Shown here piece after piece: positions 40,262 to 49,283 of a DNA stretch of 64,000 nucleotides. Position 1 is the stretch's first letter. The number at the start of each line of letters is the position of its first letter. Source of the DNA: Streptomyces spirodelae (GTDB taxonomy: Bacteria; Actinomycetota; Actinomycetes; Streptomycetales; Streptomycetaceae); contig NZ_JAFFZN010000031.1 in assembly GCF_017676385.1 (NCBI RefSeq), positions 1 to 64,000 of the forward strand, given 5' to 3'. The notes beneath the pieces were generated by a model. That model saw only the letters and a list, made by a program, of their open reading frames with translations. It did not search any database and was not told where the DNA came from. The translations under genes were made by a program, and so were the position numbers.

Positions 40262-41935
40262 TCACGCGTCGTAGACGTCCGCCTTGAACGGCTTGGCGTC
40301 CTGGACCGCGGCGCTGAGGTTGAGCGAGCGGCTGCCGAACTTCTCGACGTTGCAGCCGTTCTCCTCCAGCACCTTGATGGCCGCCGCGTGCACCACCCGC
40401 AGCACCGGGGTCGCCGCGCGCATCGCGTCGTCGGCCATGAACCGGTGGCGCCAGGGCTTCTTGGCCCAGGCGTGCCGCAGGCCGAAGGGCTCGGGCAGGC
40501 TGAGCTTGCCGCCGAGAAAGTCCAGCACCGGAGGGAACCAGGTCAGCGGGGCGCGCGCGGCGAGGCGTACGACCTCCTTGGTCTCCACCAGCGGCAGCTT
40601 GACCGTGCGCGTCTCCCAGAACTTGACACTCTTGGCGACCTCCTTGGTCTTGGCCTTCGGACCGCTGGTGAACAGGCCGTCGACCGGGCCGAGGGCGTGG
40701 CCGGTGACCTCGATGCGCAGCGTGTGGTGCAGCACGGTGACGCTGATCAGCAGGCTGATCACCAACTGGCCGTCCCAGAGCACGAACTGGACGCCCAGAT
40801 AGTGCCGGTTGCCGGCGCCGAACTGCTGCTCGTTGCAGATGCGCTGTATCTCGAAGTCCTTGATGCGGTAGCCCTCGACCTCCTGGCCGTCCGGGCGCTT
40901 GACCTCCTTGGCGCCCTCCGCGATGGGAGAGACGATCCAGTGCCGTATCGAGGGGGTGGGGAAGCCGCCGGTGTGCAGGGGGCCGCGCTCCAGCATGCGG
41001 AGCTGGTCGTGGATGGCACGGATGACGTCCCAGCTGCGGAACGGGTGGATGTCCTCGCCCTCGCGTGCGGGGGACAGCTCCTCGGCGAGCTGCCAGCTTC
41101 CCCAGCGGGTGCCCATGCCGAGTATCCCCTTGGGCCCTGCGTAGTAGATGAGGTTGCTGGCCTGTTCGGCGGCGACCTTGGCCAGGCCGAGCCGGATGCG
41201 TTCGGCGCCCGCGTCGCCCGGGTCCTGGGGCACCGCCTCGGGGATCTTGGCGCCGACCCCCGCGCCGCCCAGCAGGCTCTCCCAACGTCCGCGCAGGTCC
41301 TTGGCGTACCGCTCGCAGATCTGTTTGGCCCACACTCCGCCGATGATCGGCGCGACCAGCATGGCCCTCAGGTACATCCCCCAGAAGCCGCTGACCGGGA
41401 GTTTGATCGCGAAGAGGACGACCAGCGCGCCGACGGCGACCAGCACCACCATGCCGATGGCCCCGGCGCGTTTGTCCTTCGACCCGGCGATCATACGGCG
41501 CAGTTGGAAGGCGAGCAGCCACAGCAGCACGCCGGGCAGGAACAGCAGGCCGAACAGCGTCATCACCAAGGTCAGCCGCGCGTCGCGCTGTTTGCGTACC
41601 CGGGTGGCGGCCAGGCAGTGCTCGACCACGGTCTGCGGCTCGATACCGAAGGACTGGATGAGCGGCTTGCGTGCACCACCGAGCAGCCGGGTCTGTACGG
41701 CCCGGGAGAACGCCTCACCGAGGTTGGGTTCGAACAGCGAGAGCCGCGGCTTCTTGAAGCTCGCCTCGGGGTTGGCCGCGATGAGCTTCTCGACCTCGTC
41801 GTCACGGTAGGCGGCGGAGGCCAGCGCCTGCGTCGCCGCCGTCTGGCCGCCCGACCCGGAGATGGGTACCTGGGCACCTGGTGTGAACTCCGCCGCCACG
41901 TCCGGATGGCTGCTGAGATCGTCGAATCCGGCCAC
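40262..41935 (-). CDS. Large membrane protein, function unknown
   Basis: The 557-residue protein has a polar N-terminus (about 1-125) and two to four hydrophobic helices near residues 130-225 (LVMTLFGLLFLPGVLLWLLAF, IGMVVLVAVGALVVLFAIKL, MLVAPIIGGVWA). A long, largely hydrophilic C-terminal part follows. The latter is unusually rich in W, R, H and conserved-looking blocks (AEQASNLIYYAGPKGILGMG, VQFVLWDGQLVISLLISVTV), which suggests a folded domain. I know no family for it. GTG 41935 follows a G-rich RBS. It is in tandem with the EF-G-like gene. Confidence 0.75.
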   Translation of the reverse strand: MAGFDDLSSHPDVAAEFTPGAQVPISGSGGQTAATQALASAAYRDDEVEKLIAANPEASFKKPRLSLFEPNLGEAFSRAVQTRLLGGARKPLIQSFGIEPQTVVEHCLAATRVRKQRDARLTLVMTLFGLLFLPGVLLWLLAFQLRRMIAGSKDKRAGAIGMVVLVAVGALVVLFAIKLPVSGFWGMYLRAMLVAPIIGGVWAKQICERYAKDLRGRWESLLGGAGVGAKIPEAVPQDPGDAGAERIRLGLAKVAAEQASNLIYYAGPKGILGMGTRWGSWQLAEELSPAREGEDIHPFRSWDVIRAIHDQLRMLERGPLHTGGFPTPSIRHWIVSPIAEGAKEVKRPDGQEVEGYRIKDFEIQRICNEQQFGAGNRHYLGVQFVLWDGQLVISLLISVTVLHHTLRIEVTGHALGPVDGLFTSGPKAKTKEVAKSVKFWETRTVKLPLVETKEVVRLAARAPLTWFPPVLDFLGGKLSLPEPFGLRHAWAKKPWRHRFMADDAMRAATPVLRVVHAAAIKVLEENGCNVEKFGSRSLNLSAAVQDAKPFKADVYDA

Positions 41936-42065
41936 TGGGCCCCCACTCCGCCGTGTTGCTCTGGCCGACCACGACAGACGGCTTCCCAACTGCCGTGGTC
42001 CGCACACATCTTGCCTCAGGGGAGGGGATGCGTCTGCCCCTGTCCGTCGCCCCCCCGTCTGCGGA

Positions 42066-42137
42066 GGCGTTGTGGTTGTGGGGGCACCTCCCGGACGGAG
42101 TCCGGGGGGAGCAGTTCCCCGCGCCCCTTACGGGGGC
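42066..42137 (-). repeat. Intergenic GC-rich repeat, copy C
   Basis: The gap between the EF-G-like gene and the membrane protein gene holds a third copy of the dispersed repeat, with the reversed GGGGCGCGGGGAACTGC core at 42111-42130. Its middle part resembles 23840-23880. Confidence 0.6.
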
Positions 42138-42159
42138 GCAGCTCCCATGCGGGGCACGC

Positions 42160-44349
42160 TCAGTCCGCGGACTCCAGGATGCGGGCCGCCTGCTGTTGCG
42201 GCATCGGCTCGTGTTGGGCGTACGCACGCGCGAAGCGCCCGGTGCCGTGCGACATCGACCGCAGATCGATCGCGTACCGGCTGATCTCGATCTCCGGCAC
42301 CGAGGCGCGGACCAAGGTGCTGCCGCCTCCGGCCTGTTCGGTGCCCAGCACCCGGCCGCGCCGGGAGGACAGGTCGCTCATCACGGCGCCCACGTAGTCG
42401 TCCGGGACCATGACCTCGACCTCGGCGACCGGTTCCAGCAGGTGGATCTTCGCCTGTGCCGCGCACTCGCGCAGCGCAAGCGCACCGGCCGTCTGGAAGG
42501 CCGCGTCGGAGGAGTCGACGGAGTGCGCCTTGCCGTCGACGAGGGTGACCCGTACGTCCACGAGCGGGTAGCCGGCGGCCACGCCCTTGGCGGCCTGGGC
42601 CCGGACGCCCTTCTCCACCGAAGGGATGAACTGGCGGGGTACCGCGCCGCCCACCACCTTGTCGACGAATTCGATGCCGGAGCCGCCCGGCAGGGGCTCG
42701 ACGGTGATGTCGCAGATGGCGTACTGCCCGTGCCCACCGGACTGTTTGACGTGCCGTCCGCGCCCGTTGGCGGGTGAGGCGAAGGTCTCGCGCAGCGAGA
42801 CCTTGTGCTCGACGGTGTCGACCTGCACCCCGTAGCGGGACCGCAGCCGCTCCAGGGCGACGTCCCGGTGTGCTTCGCCCATGCACCACAGGACGAGCTG
42901 GTGGGTGTCGGGGTTCTGCTCCAGCCGCATCGTCGGGTCCTCGGCCACCAGCCGGGCGAGCCCCTGCGAGAGCTTGTCCTCGTCGGCCTTGCTGTGCGCC
43001 TCGATGGCGACGGGCAGCAGCGGGTCGGGCATCACCCAGGGGGCCATCAGCAGCGGGTCGTCCTTGGCCGAGAGGGTGTCGCCGGTCTCGGCGCGGCCGA
43101 GCTTGGCCACGCAGGCCAGGTCGCCCGCGATGGCGGCGTCCAGGGAGCGCTGCTGTTTGCCGAAGGGCGCGGACAGTGCGCCGATCCGCTCGTCCACGTC
43201 GTGATCCTCGTGGCCCCGGTCCGCCAGGCCGTGTCCGGAGACGTGCACGGTCTCGTCGGGGCGCAGGGTGCCGGAGAAGACGCGTACCAGGGAGATCCGG
43301 CCGACGTAGGGGTCGGAGGAGGTCTTGACGACCTCGGCGGCGAGCGGGCCCGCCGGGTCGCAGCTGAGCGCCGGGCGGGGTTTGCCGTCCGGGGTGGTGA
43401 CAGCGGGGATGCCGTGTTCCTCGGGGGTGGGGAAGCCGCCGGTGATCAGCTCCAGCAGCTCGACGGTGCCCAGGCCGGCTTTGGCGCCCTCGGCGGCGGG
43501 CGCCGCGGCCAGAACGGGGTGGAAGGTGCCGCGGGCCACGGCCTTCTCCAGATCCTCGATGAGCGTCTTGACGTCGCAGTCCTCGCCGCCGAGGTAGCGG
43601 TCCATCAGCGACTCGTCCTCGCTCTGCGCGATGATGCCCTCGATCAGCCGGTTCCTGGCCTCAGCGACCAGCGGCAGGTGTCCCTCGTCCGGGTCGCGTT
43701 CGGTGCGCTGTCCGCTGCCGTAGTCGAACAGCTTCCGGGTGAGCAGCCCGATCAGCCCGGTGACCGGGGCCGTGCCGTCCGAGCGGCGTTCGCCCAGGGC
43801 CGGCAGGTAGAGCGGGATGACGGCGTCGGGGTCGTCGCCGCCCAGCACCTCCTGGCAGACGGCCGTCATCTCGTCGAAGTCGGCGCGGGCGGCGTCGAGG
43901 TGGGTGAGGACGATCGCGCGGGGCATGCCGACGGCTGCGCACTCCTGCCAGACCAGGCGGGTCGCTCCGTCCACGCCGTCGGCGCCGGAGACGACGAACA
44001 GGGCGGCGTCCGCCGCGCGCAGTCCGGCCCGCAGCTCGCCGACGAAGTCCGCGTAACCGGGGGTGTCCAGAAGGTTGATCCGGATGCCGTTCCAGGTGAC
44101 GGGTACCAGGGAGAGCTGGACCGAGCGCTGCTGCCGGTGCTCGATCTCGTCGTAGTCGGACAGCGATGTGCCGTCCTCCACCTTGCCGGGCCGGTTGATC
44201 GCGCCCGAGGCGAGTGCGAGGGATTCGATCAGAGACGTCTTGCCTGACTGGCTGTGGCCGACCAGCACCACGTTCCGTATGGCGGCGGGGTGGTCGGCCG
44301 CCGCTGCCCTGCCGGCGGCTCCGGGGTGTGCGTTCGCTTTGTCGGCCAT
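42160..44349 (-). CDS. Elongation factor G-like protein (EF-G2)
   Basis: The 729-residue protein has the five-domain EF-G architecture: G domain (about 20-290), domain II, and domains III-V (QSGGHGQYAICDITVEPLP onward). The G1 P-loop GHSQSGKTS is intact. However, G3 reads DTPGYADF instead of DTPGHVDF, so the catalytic His is Tyr; G4 is THLD in place of NKxD; and the switch I threonine region reads RSVQL. Similar changes occur in the mycobacterial EF-G2 I recall, which lacks ribosome-stimulated GTPase. ATG 44349 has GGAAGG upstream. It is not the main translocase. Confidence 0.9.
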   Translation of the reverse strand: MADKANAHPGAAGRAAAADHPAAIRNVVLVGHSQSGKTSLIESLALASGAINRPGKVEDGTSLSDYDEIEHRQQRSVQLSLVPVTWNGIRINLLDTPGYADFVGELRAGLRAADAALFVVSGADGVDGATRLVWQECAAVGMPRAIVLTHLDAARADFDEMTAVCQEVLGGDDPDAVIPLYLPALGERRSDGTAPVTGLIGLLTRKLFDYGSGQRTERDPDEGHLPLVAEARNRLIEGIIAQSEDESLMDRYLGGEDCDVKTLIEDLEKAVARGTFHPVLAAAPAAEGAKAGLGTVELLELITGGFPTPEEHGIPAVTTPDGKPRPALSCDPAGPLAAEVVKTSSDPYVGRISLVRVFSGTLRPDETVHVSGHGLADRGHEDHDVDERIGALSAPFGKQQRSLDAAIAGDLACVAKLGRAETGDTLSAKDDPLLMAPWVMPDPLLPVAIEAHSKADEDKLSQGLARLVAEDPTMRLEQNPDTHQLVLWCMGEAHRDVALERLRSRYGVQVDTVEHKVSLRETFASPANGRGRHVKQSGGHGQYAICDITVEPLPGGSGIEFVDKVVGGAVPRQFIPSVEKGVRAQAAKGVAAGYPLVDVRVTLVDGKAHSVDSSDAAFQTAGALALRECAAQAKIHLLEPVAEVEVMVPDDYVGAVMSDLSSRRGRVLGTEQAGGGSTLVRASVPEIEISRYAIDLRSMSHGTGRFARAYAQHEPMPQQQAARILESAD

Positions 44350-44606
44350 GTGTCCCGCCTTCCGGTCGTCACCTGCTGGAGCACGCTGAAGGGGCCGAGC
44401 GGTCGCGAAGACCACCGTTCCTTCGAGCTTTGCACCGCTGCCGACAGCCGTCCATACGTGGGACCGCGACCGACGGCGCACTGCCCGGCCGTGCGCGCCG
44501 CCGCATACCCGACCGTGTGCACCGTGTGCTTCCACGGCGTGACTACGATGGGCCACCCGGTGGCCACACCGTCATCCGGCTCGCCCTCGACGTACCAGGG
44601 ACGGTC

Positions 44607-45332
44607 ATGCTGAACAAGTACGCGCGTGCTTTCTTCACGCGTGTCCTCACCCCGTTTGCCGCGCTGCTGCTGCGCCGGGGCGTGAGCCCCGATGCCGTCA
44701 CCCTGGTCGGCACCGTCGGAGTGGCGGCGGGAGCGTTGATCTTCTACCCCGTCGGGGAGTTCTTCTGGGGCACCGTCGTCATCACGCTGTTCGTCTTCTC
44801 GGACATGGTGGACGGCAATATGGCGCGGCAGCTGGGCCGCTCCAGCCGGTGGGGTGCCTTCCTGGACTCCACGCTCGACCGGGTGGCCGACGCGGCCGTC
44901 TTCGGCGGGATCGCCATGTGGTACGCGGGCCGGGGCGATGATTTGGTGCTGTGCGCGGTGACGCTGTTCTGCCTCTCCAGCGGGCAGGTCGTCTCGTACA
45001 CCAAGGCGCGCGGCGAGAGCATCGGGCTGCCGGTGAATGTGAACGGGCTGGTGGAGCGGTCCGAGCGGCTGGTGATCACCCTGGTGCTCGCGGGCTTCTC
45101 AGGCTTCGAGGCCACCTTCGGCGTCCCCCACATCGGGGTACTGCTGCCGATCGCCCTGTGGGTGGTCGCTGTCGGCAGCGCCGTCACCCTCGGTCAGCGG
45201 GTGGTGACGGTACGCCGTGAGGCCGCCGAGGTGGCCGAGGCGGAGGAGCGGCAGGCCGCCGGCGAAGGGCAGCGGGCCGCGGGGGAGACGGAGGCCGCCG
45301 GCGAGGCGGAGGAGAAGGGGAGGACCGCTTGA
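44607..45332 (+). CDS. pgsA: Phosphatidylinositol phosphate synthase (CDP-alcohol phosphatidyltransferase)
   Basis: PgsA joins CDP-diacylglycerol and inositol phosphate to form phosphatidylinositol phosphate. The 241-residue membrane protein has the family signature in DGNMARQLGRSSRWGAFLDS (about residues 69-88), matching DGxxAR(x)8Gx3Dx3D. There are about five to six hydrophobic segments, and the C-terminus is acidic, Glu/Ala-rich. It is the first gene of an operon for phosphatidylinositol mannosides. The next gene starts with a TTG overlapping its stop. TACGAT (44544-44549) may be its -10. Confidence 0.9.
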   Translation: MLNKYARAFFTRVLTPFAALLLRRGVSPDAVTLVGTVGVAAGALIFYPVGEFFWGTVVITLFVFSDMVDGNMARQLGRSSRWGAFLDSTLDRVADAAVFGGIAMWYAGRGDDLVLCAVTLFCLSSGQVVSYTKARGESIGLPVNVNGLVERSERLVITLVLAGFSGFEATFGVPHIGVLLPIALWVVAVGSAVTLGQRVVTVRREAAEVAEAEERQAAGEGQRAAGETEAAGEAEEKGRTA

Positions 45333-46288
45333 GCGCGCTGCGGGACCGGCTCACCGACTCGCTCTACGGGCTGGGCTGGGCCGGGGTCAAGCGGCTGCCC
45401 GAGCCGGCTGCCGCGGTGCTGGGCCGTCGGCTCGCCGATACGGTGTGGCGGCGCCGCGGCAAGGGCGTCACGCGCCTGGAGACCAACCTCGCCCGGGTGG
45501 TGCCGGACGCCTCCCCGGCCCGTCTGCGGCAGCTCTCGCGCGCGGGGATGCGCTCCTACCTGCGCTACTGGATGGAGTCCTTCCGGCTGCCCGCCTACAG
45601 CGAGCGGCACATCCTCGACAGCGTCGACGTCGAGAACGCCGACCGTCTCACCGAGGGCCTCGCCTCCGGGCGCGGCGTGATACTCGCCCTGCCGCACATG
45701 GGCAACTGGGACCTGGCCGGTGCCTGGGTGGTGACCGCGACCAGCAGGCCCTTCACCACCGTCGCCGAGCGCCTCGAGCCGGAGAGCCTCTACGACCGGT
45801 TCGTCGCCTACCGCGAGAGCCTCGGGATGGAGGTGCTGCCGCACGGCGGCGCCTCCGCCTTCGGCACCCTGGCGCGCAGGCTGCGCGCGGGCGGACTGGT
45901 CTGCCTGGTCGCCGACCGTGACCTGTCGGCCAGCGGGATCGAGGTCAAGTTCTTCGGCGAGGCCACCCGGATGCCCGCCGGGCCCGCACTGCTGGCCCAG
46001 CAGACCGGCGCGCTGCTGATGCCGGTGACGCTGTGGTACGAGGCTCCGCCGCGGATGAAGGCCAGGGTCCACGAGCCGATTCCGGTGCCGGACATCGAGG
46101 GGCGCAGGGAGCGGGTCGCGGCCATGACGCAGACCCTCGCCGACACCTTCGCCGCGGGTATCGCCGAGCATCCGCAGGACTGGCACATGCTGCAGCGCTT
46201 CTGGCTCGCCGACCTGGAAGCCGCACCGGGGAAGGCGCCGGAGGGCCGGGGGAAGGCGCCTCAGGTGCGCGAGCGGGGGAGCGGATGA
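45329..46288 (+). CDS. Phosphatidylinositol mannoside acyltransferase (PatA/LpxL-type)
   Basis: The 319-residue protein has the LpxL-type acyltransferase fold (HX4D-like region near GVILALPHMGNWDLAGAWVV, about residues 112-131, and VAERLEPESLYDRFVAYRES). RDLSASGIEVKFFGEATRMP continues the fold. It presumably adds palmitate to the 6-OH of mannose in PIM lipids. The TTG start at 45329 overlaps the pgsA stop by 4 nt. The stop overlaps the next ATG by 4 nt. This three-gene order is the actinobacterial PIM gene order. Confidence 0.88.
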   Translation: MSALRDRLTDSLYGLGWAGVKRLPEPAAAVLGRRLADTVWRRRGKGVTRLETNLARVVPDASPARLRQLSRAGMRSYLRYWMESFRLPAYSERHILDSVDVENADRLTEGLASGRGVILALPHMGNWDLAGAWVVTATSRPFTTVAERLEPESLYDRFVAYRESLGMEVLPHGGASAFGTLARRLRAGGLVCLVADRDLSASGIEVKFFGEATRMPAGPALLAQQTGALLMPVTLWYEAPPRMKARVHEPIPVPDIEGRRERVAAMTQTLADTFAAGIAEHPQDWHMLQRFWLADLEAAPGKAPEGRGKAPQVRERGSG

Positions 46289-47457
46289 GGATCGGTGTCG
46301 TCTGTCCCTACTCGTGGGACGTGCCCGGCGGTGTCCAGTTCCACGTCCGCGACCTGGCCGAGCATCTGATCGGGCTGGGTCACCAGGTGTCCGTGCTCGC
46401 GCCGTCGGACGACGAGACCCCGCTGCCCTCCTACGTCGTCTCGGCGGGGCGGGCCGTGCCCGTGCCGTACAACGGCTCGGTGGCACGGCTGAACTTCGGC
46501 TTTCTGTCCGCAGCGCGGGTGCGCCGCTGGGTGCACGAGGGCGACTTCGACGTGCTGCACATCCACGAGCCGGCCACGCCGTCGCTGGCGCTGCTGGCGT
46601 GCTGGGCGGCGCAGGGCCCCATCGTCGCCACGTTCCACACCTCCAACCCGCGCTCCAGGGCGATGATCGCGGCGTACCCGATCCTCCAGCCGGCGCTGGA
46701 GAAGATCAGCGCCCGGATCGCGGTGAGCGAGTACGCGCGCCGCACCCTGGTCGAACACCTGGGCGGCGACGCCGTCACCATCCCCAACGGCGTCGATGTC
46801 GGCTTCTTCGCCGACGCCGACCCCGAACCCGAGTGGCAGGGCGGTCCCGACGGGCACACGATCGGCTTCATCGGCCGGATCGACGAGCCCCGCAAGGGCC
46901 TGCCGGTGCTGATGAAGGCGCTGCCCGCGATCCTGGAGGCGGCCCCCGGCACCCGGCTGCTGGTCGCCGGACGAGGGGACGAACAGGAGGCGGTGGCCCA
47001 GCTGCCGCCCGCCATGCGGGACAGCGTCGAGTTCCTCGGCATGGTCAGCGACGAGGACAAGGCCAGGCTGCTGCGCAGCGTCGACCTGTACGTGGCGCCC
47101 AACACGGGCGGCGAGTCCTTCGGGATCATCCTGGTGGAGGCCATGTCCGCCGGCGCTCCGGTGCTCGCCAGCGACCTGGACGCCTTCGAGCAGGTGCTCG
47201 ACGGGGGAGCGGCGGGCGAGCTGTTCCCCGTGGGGGAGGCCGACGCGCTGGCCGCCGCTGCCGTACGCCTGCTGGCCGACCCCGCACACCGTGCCGACCT
47301 GCGCCAACGCGGCACCCGGCACGTACGGCGGTTCGACTGGTCCACCGTCGGCGCCGACATCCTCGCCGTCTACGAGACGGTCACGGACGGTGCCGCCTCC
47401 GTAGCGCCCGACGAGCGCACCGGGCTTTGGGCCCGGTTCGGCCTCGCCAGGGACTGA
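46285..47457 (+). CDS. pimA: Phosphatidylinositol alpha-mannosyltransferase
   Basis: PimA transfers mannose from GDP-mannose to phosphatidylinositol at the inner membrane face, first step of PIM synthesis. The 390-residue protein is a GT-B glycosyltransferase of family GT4: RIGVVCPYSWDVPGGVQFHV at the N-terminus, HEPATPSLALLA, GFIGRIDEPRKGLPVLMKA, and the donor-binding ESFGIILVEAMSAGAPV with its Glu pair (about 275-291). It follows the acyltransferase gene with 4-nt overlap (ATGA), which supports PIM biosynthesis. Confidence 0.93.
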   Translation: MRIGVVCPYSWDVPGGVQFHVRDLAEHLIGLGHQVSVLAPSDDETPLPSYVVSAGRAVPVPYNGSVARLNFGFLSAARVRRWVHEGDFDVLHIHEPATPSLALLACWAAQGPIVATFHTSNPRSRAMIAAYPILQPALEKISARIAVSEYARRTLVEHLGGDAVTIPNGVDVGFFADADPEPEWQGGPDGHTIGFIGRIDEPRKGLPVLMKALPAILEAAPGTRLLVAGRGDEQEAVAQLPPAMRDSVEFLGMVSDEDKARLLRSVDLYVAPNTGGESFGIILVEAMSAGAPVLASDLDAFEQVLDGGAAGELFPVGEADALAAAAVRLLADPAHRADLRQRGTRHVRRFDWSTVGADILAVYETVTDGAASVAPDERTGLWARFGLARD

Positions 47458-47479
47458 GCCCTAGGACCCGGGACCCGAG

Positions 47480-48040
47480 ATGCCGACCCTCACCACCCTC
47501 ATCTGGATCGTCGTCGCGCTGCTGCTCGTCGGCGTCTATCTGAGCTGGACAGCCGGGCGCCTGGACCGGCTGCACGCGCGGATCGACGCGGCGAAGGCGG
47601 CGCTGGACGCCACCTTGCTGCGCCGCGCCTCCATCGCGCAGGAGCTCGCCACGGCGGGCGTCCTCGACCCCGCGGCCTCGATGGTGCTCTACCAGGCGGC
47701 GCACGGCGCACGGCAGGCCGAGGAGGAGCAGCGCGAGGTCGCCGAGAGCGAGCTGAGCCAGGCGCTGCGGGCCGTCTTCGCCGAGACCGCCCAGCTGGAG
47801 GCGGTACGTCAGGCCCCCGGCGGGCACGAGACAGCCGCCGAGCTGAGCGCCGCGGTGCGCAGGGTGCCGATGGCGCGGCGGTTCCACAACGACGCCGTAC
47901 GGGCGGCGAGGGCGCTGCGCCGGCACCGTACGGTCCGCTGGTTCCGGCTGGCCGGGCACGCCGCCTCGCCGCTGGCCTTCGAGATGGACGACGAGCCACC
48001 GCCGGTGCTGACCGAGCGCGGGCACTCAGCAGGAGGCTGA
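47480..48040 (+). CDS. LemA-like membrane-anchored helical protein, function unknown
   Basis: The 186-residue protein has an N-terminal transmembrane helix (LIWIVVALLLVGVYLSWTAG, about 7-26) followed by a long helical, likely coiled-coil part (about 30-120, with many A, E, R). This layout resembles the LemA family. It lies 22 nt after pimA and is probably in the same operon. The function is unknown; a role in membrane-lipid or envelope control is suggested only by context. Confidence 0.65.
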   Translation: MPTLTTLIWIVVALLLVGVYLSWTAGRLDRLHARIDAAKAALDATLLRRASIAQELATAGVLDPAASMVLYQAAHGARQAEEEQREVAESELSQALRAVFAETAQLEAVRQAPGGHETAAELSAAVRRVPMARRFHNDAVRAARALRRHRTVRWFRLAGHAASPLAFEMDDEPPPVLTERGHSAGG

Positions 48041-48054
48041 CCGGAGGCGGGCCC

Positions 48055-48093
48055 GACAGCCACCAGCAGCCACCGACAGCCACCGACAGCCAG
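48055..48093 (+). repeat. Decamer tandem repeat upstream of pdxS
   Basis: Four near-copies of GACAGCCACC (the second AGCAGCCACC, the last truncated) stand in the 208-nt gap before pdxS. Number variation by slippage is possible. Confidence 0.65.
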
Positions 48094-48248
48094 TGGACGG
48101 CCACGGTCCGGCGCCCTCCGGGAAAGTGGCAGGCGCCATGCAGGCCACATCCCCGCGATTGGCCCTTTTCGCGGGCAAGCCTGTTCGAGGAAGGTGGCCG
48201 AGGACCTGAGAAGTCCTGTCGAACACCACCCCTGCAGCGAGGTCGAAC

Positions 48249-49187
48249 GTGTCAACTCCGTCCACCGCCACTGAGTCCACCGCGGCGTCCGCCGCGCAGC
48301 AGCGCCCCGAGACCGGCACGGCCCGGGTCAAGCGGGGCATGGCCGAGCAGCTCAAGGGCGGCGTGATCATGGACGTCGTCACGCCGGAGCAGGCGAAGAT
48401 CGCCGAGGACTCCGGCGCCGTCGCCGTCATGGCGCTGGAGCGTGTGCCCGCCGACATCCGCAAGGACGGCGGCGTGGCCAGGATGTCGGACCCCGACATG
48501 ATCGAGGGCATCATCGAGGCCGTCTCGATCCCGGTGATGGCCAAGTCCCGCATCGGCCACCTCGTGGAGGCCCAGGTCCTCCAGGCGCTCGGTGTCGACT
48601 ACATCGACGAGTCCGAGGTCCTCACCCCGGCCGACGAGGTCAACCACAGCGACAAGTTCGCCTTCACCACCCCCTTCGTCTGCGGCGCCACCAACCTGGG
48701 CGAGGCCCTGCGCCGGATCGCCGAGGGCGCGGCCATGATCCGCTCCAAGGGCGAGGCCGGCACCGGCAACGTCGTCGAGGCCGTCCGGCACATGCGCCAG
48801 ATCAAGAACGAGATCGGCAAGCTGACCGTCCTGGACGACAACGAGCTCTACGCGGCGGCCAAGGAGCTGCGTGCGCCGTACGAGCTGGTCAAGGAGGTCT
48901 CGGTGGCGGGCAAGCTGCCGGTCGTCCTCTTCTCGGCGGGCGGCGTGGCCACCCCGGCGGACGCGGCGCTGATGCGCCAGCTCGGCGCTGAGGGTGTCTT
49001 CGTCGGCTCCGGCATCTTCAAGTCGGGCGACCCGGCCAAGCGCGCCGCGGCCATCGTGAAGGCCACCACCTTCTACGACGACCCCAAGATCATCGCCGAC
49101 GCCTCCCGTGGCCTCGGTGAGGCCATGGTCGGCATCAACTGCGACACCCTCCCGGAGACGGAGCGCTACGCCAGCCGCGGTTGGTAA
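48249..49187 (+). CDS. pdxS: Pyridoxal 5'-phosphate synthase, lyase subunit
   Basis: PdxS makes PLP from ribulose/ribose-5-phosphate, glyceraldehyde-3-phosphate and ammonia supplied by PdxT. The 312-residue protein has a low-complexity N-terminal extension (about 1-25) before RVKRGMAEQLKGGVIMDVV. The barrel contains VMAKSRIGHLVEAQVLQALG, with the Lys that forms the ribose-phosphate Schiff base region, and FSAGGVATPADAALMRQLGA. GTG 48249 gives the family start. pdxT follows about 100 nt later in the same direction. Confidence 0.96.
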   Translation: MSTPSTATESTAASAAQQRPETGTARVKRGMAEQLKGGVIMDVVTPEQAKIAEDSGAVAVMALERVPADIRKDGGVARMSDPDMIEGIIEAVSIPVMAKSRIGHLVEAQVLQALGVDYIDESEVLTPADEVNHSDKFAFTTPFVCGATNLGEALRRIAEGAAMIRSKGEAGTGNVVEAVRHMRQIKNEIGKLTVLDDNELYAAAKELRAPYELVKEVSVAGKLPVVLFSAGGVATPADAALMRQLGAEGVFVGSGIFKSGDPAKRAAAIVKATTFYDDPKIIADASRGLGEAMVGINCDTLPETERYASRGW

Positions 49188-49283
49188 GCACTGACTGCCG
49201 GTGGGCGGGCACGAGCACGGCGTGCCCGCCCACCACCGCACCACCACCCCGCGTAGCGCACCGCGACAACGAAGGACCGCACA

